A stretch of 15,253 nt of DNA from NCBI GenBank assembly GCA_012513125.1, contig JAAZCS010000186.1, forward strand, positions 1-15,253, read 5' to 3'. A program made the position numbers and the translations under genes. Positions within the stretch are counted from its first letter, which is position 1, and every line of letters starts with the position of its first letter. This document shows positions 1 to 6,787 of the stretch, piece by piece. The notes below the pieces were generated by a model. That model worked only from the letters and a program-made list of their open reading frames with translations, searched no databases and was not told the DNA's origin. The DNA comes from Treponema sp. (GTDB lineage Bacteria > Spirochaetota > Spirochaetia > Treponematales > Treponemataceae).

Positions 1-1
1 T

Positions 2-151
2 AGTTCTGTAGTTATTGGTGATGTTTTGTCAAAAAGAATTCAGATTGAAGATAAAGTTATAATTCATGGACACTGTATATCAATTAAAGATGAAAAAAGA
101 TACGAAGAAGAAGTGGTGAAATATAATCAGGAAAAATCTATTCCTTTATGA
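2..151 (+). CDS. Bactofilin-like protein, C-terminal end (partial)
   Basis: The reading frame is open from the left edge and ends with TGA at 149-151, giving about 49 residues; the start lies outside the window. The visible part contains IGDVLSKRIQIEDKVIIHG, an alternating hydrophobic/glycine pattern like the last turns of the right-handed beta-helix of bactofilins (polymerising cytoskeletal scaffolds). After it comes a short charged tail rich in Lys and Glu that ends in IPL. An M23 peptidase-like gene next door supports the call, because bactofilins are often encoded beside M23 peptidases and work with them in cell-wall shaping. The last 25 bases overlap the 3' end of that convergent gene, so the final residues may not be ancestral. 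The call rests on a short tail only. Confidence 0.55.
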   Translation, partial: SSVVIGDVLSKRIQIEDKVIIHGHCISIKDEKRYEEEVVKYNQEKSIPL

Positions 152-855
152 ATATACCAATAACCCAACAAAGGATGCTGGTTTGGTCCAAAAGCCATAG
201 AAATATGAACATTAGAGTTTTTTACTGGCGAAATACTTGGAATTTCTGTAAACAAATTCTGTTGAGTTTTTAACATCTTTCCAATTTCTTCAATTGGCTG
301 AACTGCATTTTCCAAATACGAAGTAAGCTCTTTTACATCAGCAAGTTCTTTTGTTGAACCTTGTGACAAATCTTCTGAATTGAACAAAGAAGACAAATCG
401 CTATTAGAAAGAGACAAATTTGATTGTTTATTTGAAGTTTCTATTCCAAGCAATGTTAATGACTGCGATAATGATGTTTGAAAACGTTTTGCAGCTTGAA
501 ATAAGTTTGTATTTTCATCTCTAAGTTGATCAAGGCTTGCAAGAGTTTCTCTATTCTGATTTTGCAAATTTGCAATTTCTACACTTGAAACGGATGATTG
601 ACGATTATAATAAAAAAATGAAGCTAAAACACCTATTGTAATTAAAAAACCTAAAATAAGTGCAAAAACATTTGTTTGAAAGTTAATCACCTTGCCCTGT
701 GAATGAGGCACAACCATTATTGTTAACTTTCCATCAAAAACCTTAAATATTTTTACAAAAAAACTTCCTATCGCTTTAAAAAAATAACTAATTTTTAAAG
801 TAAATTTAGAGGTACTTCTTTTTGTTATTCTTTGTTTTCTTGCCAAAATCTTCAC
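127..855 (-). CDS. Membrane-anchored M23 peptidase-like protein with truncated catalytic domain
   Basis: This encodes about 242 residues. There is a basic N-terminus, a segment KLTIMVVPHSQGKVINFQ near residues 44-61, one transmembrane helix (about 63-84) and a coiled-coil-like stretch (about 91-132). A Ser/Asn-rich linker leads to the start of a LytM/M23 domain: MAFGPNQHPLLG and then HKGID, which carries the first His-x3-Asp zinc motif. The protein stops two residues later. The rest of the domain, including the HxH zinc/catalytic motif, is missing, and no continuation is visible in any minus-strand frame to the window edge. It is therefore unlikely to cleave peptidoglycan, although the anchor and coiled coil could still act structurally. 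I prefer GTG at 855 as start because AGAAAAG (868-862) sits six bases upstream; TTG at 858 is the alternative. Confidence 0.7.
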   Translation of the reverse strand: MKILARKQRITKRSTSKFTLKISYFFKAIGSFFVKIFKVFDGKLTIMVVPHSQGKVINFQTNVFALILGFLITIGVLASFFYYNRQSSVSSVEIANLQNQNRETLASLDQLRDENTNLFQAAKRFQTSLSQSLTLLGIETSNKQSNLSLSNSDLSSLFNSEDLSQGSTKELADVKELTSYLENAVQPIEEIGKMLKTQQNLFTEIPSISPVKNSNVHISMAFGPNQHPLLGYWYIHKGIDFS

Positions 856-880
856 CAAACACTTTTCTATATAGACGGAA

Positions 881-910
881 ATTATATCATAGCATATTCT
901 TGCATGTCAA
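881..910 (-). promoter_or_regulatory. Strong sigma70-type promoter for the M23-like gene
   Basis: On the minus strand a perfect TTGACA (910-905) is followed by an 18-base spacer and a perfect TATAAT (886-881), with a TG one base before the -10 (extended -10). Transcription should begin near 874, leaving a leader of about 20 bases that carries AGAAAAG. The match to consensus is exact at both hexamers. The element faces away from a second promoter for the TatD operon. Confidence 0.75.
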
Positions 911-919
911 ACAAATAAG

Positions 920-948
920 TTGACTTGAAAAAAATCCTATGTTATCTT
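920..948 (+). promoter_or_regulatory. Probable promoter of the tatD-dusB-GGDEF operon
   Basis: TTGACT (920-925), a 17-base spacer and TATCTT (943-948) with a TGT extended -10 face rightwards. The predicted start near 955 leaves a leader of about 95 bases before the TatD gene. Its -35 lies only nine bases from the -35 of the opposite promoter. The leader contains a small GC-richer patch at 1005-1023 that could form a GAGG/CCTC hairpin. The assignment rests on consensus match and position alone. Confidence 0.55.
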
Positions 949-1048
949 TATCGGTAGAAACATTTAAAAAGTATTAACATTATATATTAATTTTTTTAAT
1001 TTTTCCCGAGAGGTTTCCGCCTCAATACATATTTAGGAAGATAAAGCC

Positions 1049-1828
1049 ATGAAGTTTTTTGATACTCACGCCCACATCGGGCTTATATACGATGATCCTG
1101 TAGAACAATTACGCGTCATTCAACAAGCTAAACTTGCAGGTGTTACAAGAATTATTAGCATTAATAATAGCCTTTTAGATTTTGAAAAGACTTATAATAA
1201 TCTAAAAATAGTATCAGGAGTGTATCACGCAGTAGGAGTTGCTCCTTCTGAAGTTACAAACCCTGGTTCAAATTGGATTAATACAATAGAAAAGAATCTC
1301 ACATTGCCTAATGTTATTGCTGTTGGTGAAACAGGATTGGATTATTATAAACAATTCGGTGATAAACGTTCTCAAATTGAACTTTTCATCACACAACTAG
1401 AAATTGCACAAAAGCATAATCTTCCAGTAATTATTCATAACAGAGACGCTGGCAAAGATATTTATGATGTTCTTTCTGAAAGAATTCCTGATGCTGGAGC
1501 TATACTTCATTGTTACTCAGAAGATGCAGATTATGCTCAAAAGTGTCTTGATAAAAAAATTTGGTTCTCATTTGCAGGAAATCTTACATATCGAAATGCA
1601 CGAAATCTTCACGAAACTGTATTGAATATTCCACTTGATAGAATTTTACTTGAAACAGAAAGTCCTTTCATGATTCCGGCTGAATTCAGAGATAAAAAAA
1701 GAACAAAGCCTGCATATTTGCCTTCAACTGCAAGATTTTTAGCCGAAATGCTTGATAAAAATATTGAAGAATTGAGTGCACAATTATGGAAAAATAGTTG
1801 CAAAGCATTTAATTTACCAGAAGAATGA
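1049..1828 (+). CDS. TatD-family metal-dependent hydrolase/nuclease
   Basis: This 259-residue protein has the usual length of TatD hydrolases, TIM-barrel enzymes that use divalent metals and are mostly implicated in DNA 3'-end processing or repair. Visible motifs are THAH (His7, His9), GETGLDYY (Glu94), IIHNRDA (His130) and LHCYSE (His154). Two positions depart from the family norm. The usual GxHP motif reads GVAP at 63-66, and the usual ETD-S/A-P motif, which supplies a metal-binding Asp, reads ETESPF with Glu204. The other metal ligands are intact, so activity is plausible but may be altered. AGGAAG at 1035-1040 is well placed before the ATG. The stop overlaps the next start by four bases (ATGA), which indicates translational coupling and a shared operon. 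Confidence 0.85.
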   Translation: MKFFDTHAHIGLIYDDPVEQLRVIQQAKLAGVTRIISINNSLLDFEKTYNNLKIVSGVYHAVGVAPSEVTNPGSNWINTIEKNLTLPNVIAVGETGLDYYKQFGDKRSQIELFITQLEIAQKHNLPVIIHNRDAGKDIYDVLSERIPDAGAILHCYSEDADYAQKCLDKKIWFSFAGNLTYRNARNLHETVLNIPLDRILLETESPFMIPAEFRDKKRTKPAYLPSTARFLAEMLDKNIEELSAQLWKNSCKAFNLPEE

Positions 1829-2811
1829 GTCTCTACCATAAAATTAAAATAGGTTCTATTGAATTACAAGGAAATCTCTTTTTAGCTCCAGTTGCAGGAT
1901 ACAGTGATAAAGCTTTTAGATCTGCTTGCATAAAAAATGGAGCTTGTTTTACATATACAGAAATGGTTTCATCTGAAGCATTAGTCAGAAAGAATCAAAA
2001 AACTGATATTTTAATGGAAAGAGCTTCTAATGAAGAAAATTATGCCGTTCAAATATTCGGCGGAAATGAAGAAATTATGTCGGAAGCGACAAAAATCGTT
2101 CTTGAAAAAACACACTGTGAATGCATAGACATAAATTGCGGATGCCCTGTTCCAAAGATTGTAAAATCAGGAGCAGGTTCTGTATTAACAAAAGACCCAG
2201 AATTATTATACAAAATTACAAAAGCTGTTGTTGTAGCCGCAGATGGAGTTCCTGTAACAGTGAAAATTCGCTCAGGTTGGGATTCATTAAATATCACTTG
2301 GAAAGAAGCAGCTCAAGCTGCACTAGAAGCTGGAGTTGCAGCCATTACAATACATCCAAGAACAAGAGCTCAAGGTTATGAAGGTTTCTCTGATTGGCAA
2401 ATAATCAAAGATTTAGTTTCATTTGTTGATGGAAAAATACCAATTTTTGGCTCTGGGGACTTGTTTAAACCCGAAGATGCAAAAAAAATGCTTGAACAAA
2501 CAAATGTCGATGCCGTAATGTTTGCAAGAGGTGCAATGGGCAATCCATTCATCTTCAAAGACACAACATCTTTGCTTACAAATGGCACATACACGCCTGT
2601 TTCAAGCCAAGAACGCATTCAAACCGGTTTTGAAGAATTAGAGCAATTAACAAAAGATACAAACGAAAAACATGCATGTTTAGAAATGCGAAAAAGATTC
2701 CATGCCTATTCCAAAGGAATTCAAAATGGTGCAGAACTCAGAAATCAAATTATTCATGCCTCAACAATATCTGATTATCATTCTATTTTTGACAAAATTT
2801 TATTCTTTTAA
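1825..2811 (+). CDS. dusB: tRNA-dihydrouridine synthase (DusB-like)
   Basis: This 328-residue flavoenzyme reduces specific uridines in tRNA to dihydrouridine using FMN and NAD(P)H. The N-terminal barrel shows LAPVAGYSDKAFR (20-32) and TEMVSS. The catalytic-cysteine motif is NCGCPVPKI, where Cys107 is the expected active residue, followed by SGAGSVL. IHPRTRAQGYEG and the FMN phosphate-binding ARGAMGNPFIF (234-244) complete the signature. The C-terminal helical tRNA-binding part (about 260-328) is present, with a typical KRFHAYSKGI segment. The start at 1825 overlaps the TatD stop. Assignment to the DusB branch follows from overall motif resemblance and has not been tested with a tree. Confidence 0.9.
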   Translation: MSLYHKIKIGSIELQGNLFLAPVAGYSDKAFRSACIKNGACFTYTEMVSSEALVRKNQKTDILMERASNEENYAVQIFGGNEEIMSEATKIVLEKTHCECIDINCGCPVPKIVKSGAGSVLTKDPELLYKITKAVVVAADGVPVTVKIRSGWDSLNITWKEAAQAALEAGVAAITIHPRTRAQGYEGFSDWQIIKDLVSFVDGKIPIFGSGDLFKPEDAKKMLEQTNVDAVMFARGAMGNPFIFKDTTSLLTNGTYTPVSSQERIQTGFEELEQLTKDTNEKHACLEMRKRFHAYSKGIQNGAELRNQIIHASTISDYHSIFDKILFF

Positions 2812-2860
2812 GAACTTTAATAAACTTGAAAAAGTGTATATTATAGGAGATTGATATCAT

Positions 2861-4438
2861 ATGAGTTTATTAAAATCAATAACAGACTTTCTTGATAGCA
2901 TTTTCAAACGTTCTTCTCCTGAATTTCAAAAGAAACAGCTATTAAAAAAGCTAGAATCAGAAATAAAAAACTATAATCCCACAATATACAAAAATGGAAA
3001 TTTATTGGGCAATTTTGCTGAAGCAATTTATACATTATACAAAAACGTCAGACCTCTTGATAATTTATTTTCAACCACAGTAAACCCAAATGATATTCCA
3101 AGACAAAAACGTTTTGAAGCTCAATTAATTTTAACTGGCTTTTCTACAGAAAATCAAAACAGCATCAACTCATTAACTTTTCCAAACAGAAAAGCTGAAA
3201 TTATAAACGCTGGCAACAATTTTGAAAGAGAATATATACATCAACATAAGCTACTAGAAGGAATTATCAAGGAATTGAATAACGATTTATTCAAGAAGAT
3301 TGATTCTGACATTATCTGCTTACGTCAATTTGTTGAATTTTGCAGATTTAATTTCTTAGCTCTTCTTTTAACTTTTGATCCAAAATTCCAAGCCGCAAAT
3401 TCATCTTATACGCCTACTTATCAAGAAGTTCCGTTAACTAAAGTTGCAACATTATTAGAGGATTATTTTTATCAGGCGGCAAATATTAAATTAAACACAA
3501 GTATTGCCGAAATGATTTTAGCACTAGCCCAATTAAAAAAAGGTAGTGAATTAACAAACGAAGAACGAAATTCTCTTTTATCAAATATTAAAAAGATTAA
3601 CGCAATTCTTGTAAAAGTTCTTTCAGAAGACAAAATCAACAATTTGATTAAACTTGCAAAAAATGACAGCACTTTTGAACCATCAAAATATAAATTAAGT
3701 GTATCTCCAAAACAAGAATTCTCACTTTTTATGCAAGAAAAATTCACCACTGATGAACAAAGAATAAAATCTGATTTGCAGGATGATAAAATTAGCGAAG
3801 AAGTAAAAGCACTTTTTGGCTCAGAACAACTAGACGAACTATCTGGCTACAACTTGAGTGAAAATTCTATTCTCCAAGAAAATACTGCTGAATCTTTTTT
3901 ATGGATTTTACCAATGAAGATTTTGAAAACTTTCCTAAGAGTTTATTTATCAGAAGGCGTAAAATCTTTACTAAACGACATCGTTATTGAAGGTTTTTTT
4001 AACAATCCTATACATAAAAGTAACTTCTCATCACTTATCTACGCTATCTCAAACAATGATGCGGAGTTAAAAGCTTTTGAGGAATCTTTCTCACAAGAAA
4101 AGAAAAATAGTATATCAGTGCTTAATGGATATATTTATGACAGCAAGAAGAACAGTGAATTTCTTGGCAAAGTTAAATCTGTAGTACTAAAAATAAACGA
4201 TGAAGCTCATGATATTTTGCAAAGAAATATAACAAATATATTCTCTCTTTATCACGAATTAGGAGAATTACTTGCAGATGCAAAAAAACCGTCCTCTGAG
4301 ATTATTTCCAATCTTAAAGTTTTAATGATTTCTTCCCGAAATAAAGATAATACTAATTTACTAGAACAACAGTACCCAGAATGGAAAGTTTTCATTGAGA
4401 TAATGAGGAATTATGTTATTATTAATGGTGGTGTGTAA
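2861..4438 (+). CDS. Conserved hypothetical protein, Treponema-type (possibly DUF5312)
   Basis: I do not recognise a function. The 525-residue product has no signal peptide and no convincing transmembrane helix, is rich in Lys, Asn, Leu and Ile, and looks almost wholly alpha-helical. It begins with an amphipathic MSLLKSITDFLDSIF. A hydrophobic stretch near residues 344-370 (FLWILPMKILKTFLRVYL) could associate with a membrane or form a helical core. From memory it resembles a treponemal family named DUF5312; that is unverified. AGGAGA at 2845-2850 precedes the ATG by ten bases. The gene follows dusB after 49 bases and ends two bases before the diguanylate cyclase, so coupled expression with the cyclase is likely. 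A link to c-di-GMP signalling is only a guess from position. Confidence 0.6.
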   Translation: MSLLKSITDFLDSIFKRSSPEFQKKQLLKKLESEIKNYNPTIYKNGNLLGNFAEAIYTLYKNVRPLDNLFSTTVNPNDIPRQKRFEAQLILTGFSTENQNSINSLTFPNRKAEIINAGNNFEREYIHQHKLLEGIIKELNNDLFKKIDSDIICLRQFVEFCRFNFLALLLTFDPKFQAANSSYTPTYQEVPLTKVATLLEDYFYQAANIKLNTSIAEMILALAQLKKGSELTNEERNSLLSNIKKINAILVKVLSEDKINNLIKLAKNDSTFEPSKYKLSVSPKQEFSLFMQEKFTTDEQRIKSDLQDDKISEEVKALFGSEQLDELSGYNLSENSILQENTAESFLWILPMKILKTFLRVYLSEGVKSLLNDIVIEGFFNNPIHKSNFSSLIYAISNNDAELKAFEESFSQEKKNSISVLNGYIYDSKKNSEFLGKVKSVVLKINDEAHDILQRNITNIFSLYHELGELLADAKKPSSEIISNLKVLMISSRNKDNTNLLEQQYPEWKVFIEIMRNYVIINGGV

Positions 4439-4440
4439 TT

Positions 4441-5559
4441 TTGAATAAACAAGACACAAATGAAAAAAATATTTCAAATCCTAATTCTTCACACAATGAA
4501 CTTTTAGAGCAAACTCTTCAGTATGAAAAGAAAATTTACGATTTAGAACAACTCCTTGATATTGCACGATCATTTTGTTCAACGTTAGATTTTAATAATC
4601 TTCTCGAATCTATTGTATACATAAGCATGGCACAAATGCATGTATTGGGTGCTGAAATATTTGTAAGAGATTCAATTGAAAATAAAAACTTTGTCTTAGA
4701 AACAGCTAAGGAAATTTTTACAGAAGATGAAAAACTATTAATTCCAATTACATCACCAGTTATTACAAAACTTCAAGAAATTAATGCACCAATCACACTC
4801 AGTTCGTTAAAAAAACAAATAAATGATCCAAAATCAATAGAAATTATTGAATGCTTATCTCCTACATTGATTGTTCCAATTATTCATAAAAGCCAACTTA
4901 ACGGAATTTTGATTCTTCAAGAAAGAATAGCTGTAGAAGATGACACGTCTTATACCGAGTATGAAAAAAATCAAATAATGTCGATTGCGTCTTTGTCTTC
5001 TATTGCAATTAATAACACAGCCCTATTTGAACGTTCATCCACAGACATGATGACTCATCTAAAATTAAAATTTTATTTTTTCTATTTATTAACAGAAGCT
5101 CTAAACACTGCAAGTATAAAAAAGTCTAATCTTTCTGTAATTATGTTTGATATAGATTTCTTTAAAAAATTTAATGATAATTACGGTCACGAATGTGGAG
5201 ATTTTGTAATCATAACAATTGCCGACTTAATCAAACAGAGCCTAAGGGATAGTGACGTAGCTAGTCGATATGGTGGAGAAGAATTTACTGTTCTACTCGA
5301 TAAAACTGGAAAAGAAGAAGCTATGCTCGTAGCCGAAAGAATTAGAAGCAAGATTGAATCCGCTGAATTTAAATATAATGATCAGATTCTGCACGTTACA
5401 ATATCAGGTGGCGTTTCTGTTTTTGATACTGAAATAAATCCCATTACAGCTTCAAACGAATTAGTAAATCAAGCCGATAAAGCACTTTATTATTCAAAAG
5501 AACATGGCAGAAACAAAGTCTCTTTTTATAACCCAAATAAACAAGAAACAAATGAGTAA
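4441..5559 (+). CDS. GAF-GGDEF diguanylate cyclase
   Basis: The 372-residue protein should make cyclic di-GMP from two GTP. After a short N-terminal coiled coil (about 20-40) comes a GAF-like sensory domain (about 43-200) beginning LLDIARSFCSTLDFNNLL and ending in a signalling helix IASLSSIAINNTALFE. The GGDEF domain (about 205-367) has an intact A-site GGEEF (278-282) and metal-site FDIDFFKKFND, so catalysis is expected. RDSD (269-272) lies exactly five residues before GGEEF, the spacing of the inhibitory I-site, so product inhibition is also expected. No transmembrane segment is seen, so it should be cytosolic and sense a small ligand or a partner. The start is TTG, with GGTGGTG (4427-4433) seven bases upstream. 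It lies two bases after the preceding gene. Confidence 0.88.
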   Translation: MNKQDTNEKNISNPNSSHNELLEQTLQYEKKIYDLEQLLDIARSFCSTLDFNNLLESIVYISMAQMHVLGAEIFVRDSIENKNFVLETAKEIFTEDEKLLIPITSPVITKLQEINAPITLSSLKKQINDPKSIEIIECLSPTLIVPIIHKSQLNGILILQERIAVEDDTSYTEYEKNQIMSIASLSSIAINNTALFERSSTDMMTHLKLKFYFFYLLTEALNTASIKKSNLSVIMFDIDFFKKFNDNYGHECGDFVIITIADLIKQSLRDSDVASRYGGEEFTVLLDKTGKEEAMLVAERIRSKIESAEFKYNDQILHVTISGGVSVFDTEINPITASNELVNQADKALYYSKEHGRNKVSFYNPNKQETNE

Positions 5560-6229
5560 TCAAAAAAAGATTTTTTATTTCCTTTTCTTTTTAATTTCAT
5601 TTCAACTTTTTTCACAAACTCCTTCAATAAAAACTAATATACGAGTTGCACTTTGGTCACAAATTGATGCTTATCCAGAATTAGAATATAAAGAAGAAAC
5701 GACATATTCTTATCAAATTAATGAACTTAAAGAATTAGCACCATTTATATTTTCAGGAATGATTTACGGCTGGAAATTCATCTACACGCCTTCAGACAAA
5801 CAGAGAAAAGTGGATGAATACTTTGAACTAATACCTATCCAAGAAATAAACGAAATAACAAACCCAATAACATATAAAGAACCTTGGATTCAAGATAATA
5901 AACTCTACAGTTGGTGTGAATGCTCAAGAACAAAAGATCAATATCAGAATTATTTATTATGGTCTAGTATTCAGAATCCTGTAATTAACGGAATAGGAAA
6001 AGGTGATATAAAAAAAGGTTTCCTAGGAATTAAGGAAGCAACTATAAATTCGGTAAAAAACGCAATTAGAGAACATTACCGAAAATTAATTAAAAATAAA
6101 CCAAAAGAAATACAAGGTTCTGTTTTAATCAGAGAAATTCCAACTATTGGAATTGATGCTGGTCAATATATTATAAACCTTGATTTTTTTCTAGAATACG
6201 GTAAAATAAGAGAATACACACAGTATTAA
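5552..6229 (+). CDS. Exported protein of unknown function
   Basis: I do not recognise this family. From ATG 5552 it gives 225 residues, with a clear signal peptide: QKK, then a hydrophobic core IFYFLFFLISFQLF and likely cleavage after FSQ. The mature part mixes beta-type segments with aromatic residues and a Trp-Cys-Glu-Cys motif near residue 120. The two cysteines could form a disulphide or bind metal outside the cytoplasm. An in-frame ATG at 5504 exists, but starting there would place 16 polar residues before the signal peptide, so I prefer 5552. The ATG overlaps the end of the cyclase gene by eight bases, which suggests translational coupling. The next gene starts 20 bases after its stop and is also exported. 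Location is probably periplasmic. Confidence 0.6.
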   Translation: MSNQKKIFYFLFFLISFQLFSQTPSIKTNIRVALWSQIDAYPELEYKEETTYSYQINELKELAPFIFSGMIYGWKFIYTPSDKQRKVDEYFELIPIQEINEITNPITYKEPWIQDNKLYSWCECSRTKDQYQNYLLWSSIQNPVINGIGKGDIKKGFLGIKEATINSVKNAIREHYRKLIKNKPKEIQGSVLIREIPTIGIDAGQYIINLDFFLEYGKIREYTQY

Positions 6230-6249
6230 TTAAATACTGGAGGATATTT

Positions 6250-6678
6250 ATGAAAAAATTTTTAACTATATTTGTTTGTTTTTCAATTCTAACTCTTTGC
6301 GTTTTCCCACAAGAATCATTGCAAGACAACGAAGTTTTTGCTGAAGAAAAATATGAAGCTGAAAAAACAAAAACCGAAATAATCGTTCCAAAAGATCAAC
6401 ATTTAATTGACACATTAGGAAATGCCAAGATTGGTGCATCTGTAAAGATTGAATATTCTCCTATGTATGATGAAGTTAGAATTTATTATGAATGTATGTA
6501 TGTTACTTATGATCGTGGTGAGGCTATGAACTCAGTTATGGCTTGCCTAGAAGATTTCCAAAAAGAACATCAATACTACAGCTACAGATATTTAAAAGAA
6601 GATCGTGAAAGATTCTTCAAAGATTCAAAAGGAAAAAGAAAAGCTCAATATAGCTCATATGTAAAATTTTCAAGATAA
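6250..6678 (+). CDS. Small exported protein of unknown function
   Basis: The 142-residue product begins with a signal peptide: MKK, core FLTIFVCFSILTLCVF, and likely cleavage near PQES. A cysteine lies in the core (LTLC), but the Leu before it does not fit a lipobox, so I call it secreted rather than a lipoprotein. After an acidic, Lys/Glu-rich linker (about 25-50) the rest looks like one small alpha/beta domain. It has segments SVKIEYSPMYDEVRIYYECM and a Tyr/Arg/Lys-rich C-terminal end. GGAGG at 6240-6244 is a strong ribosome site. This is the last gene of the operon before the terminator at 6714-6757. Function cannot be inferred from the sequence. Confidence 0.6.
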   Translation: MKKFLTIFVCFSILTLCVFPQESLQDNEVFAEEKYEAEKTKTEIIVPKDQHLIDTLGNAKIGASVKIEYSPMYDEVRIYYECMYVTYDRGEAMNSVMACLEDFQKEHQYYSYRYLKEDRERFFKDSKGKRKAQYSSYVKFSR

Positions 6679-6713
6679 AGGTATTTAGCTTTTATAGTAA
6701 ATATTATATACTC

Positions 6714-6757
6714 AAAGCCAAATGTTTTCTTAAGAGAATATTTGGCTTTATTTTTTT
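6714..6757 (+). terminator. Intrinsic terminator ending the TatD-cyclase operon
   Basis: AAAGCCAAAT (6714-6723) is matched perfectly by ATTTGGCTTT (6740-6749). Inside the 16-base loop a further TTCT/AGAA pairing can form around TAAG. A run of seven T follows (6751-6757). It lies 36 bases after the last exported-protein gene and 31 bases before pheS, so some readthrough into pheS is possible. Confidence 0.8.
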
Positions 6758-6787
6758 ATAGATATATGTGCAAAAAGGATATTTAAA

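Noticed and set aside
1609..3750. Several open frames of 76-92 codons on the opposite strand or another frame of the TatD, dusB and 525-residue protein genes
   Set aside because: They lie wholly inside well-supported genes, lack ribosome sites and show no recognisable domain.
6722..6733. A three-codon frame (Met-Phe-Ser-stop) in the hairpin before pheS, as a Phe attenuation leader peptide
   Set aside because: One Phe codon and no ribosome site; the hairpin is better explained as the end of the upstream operon.
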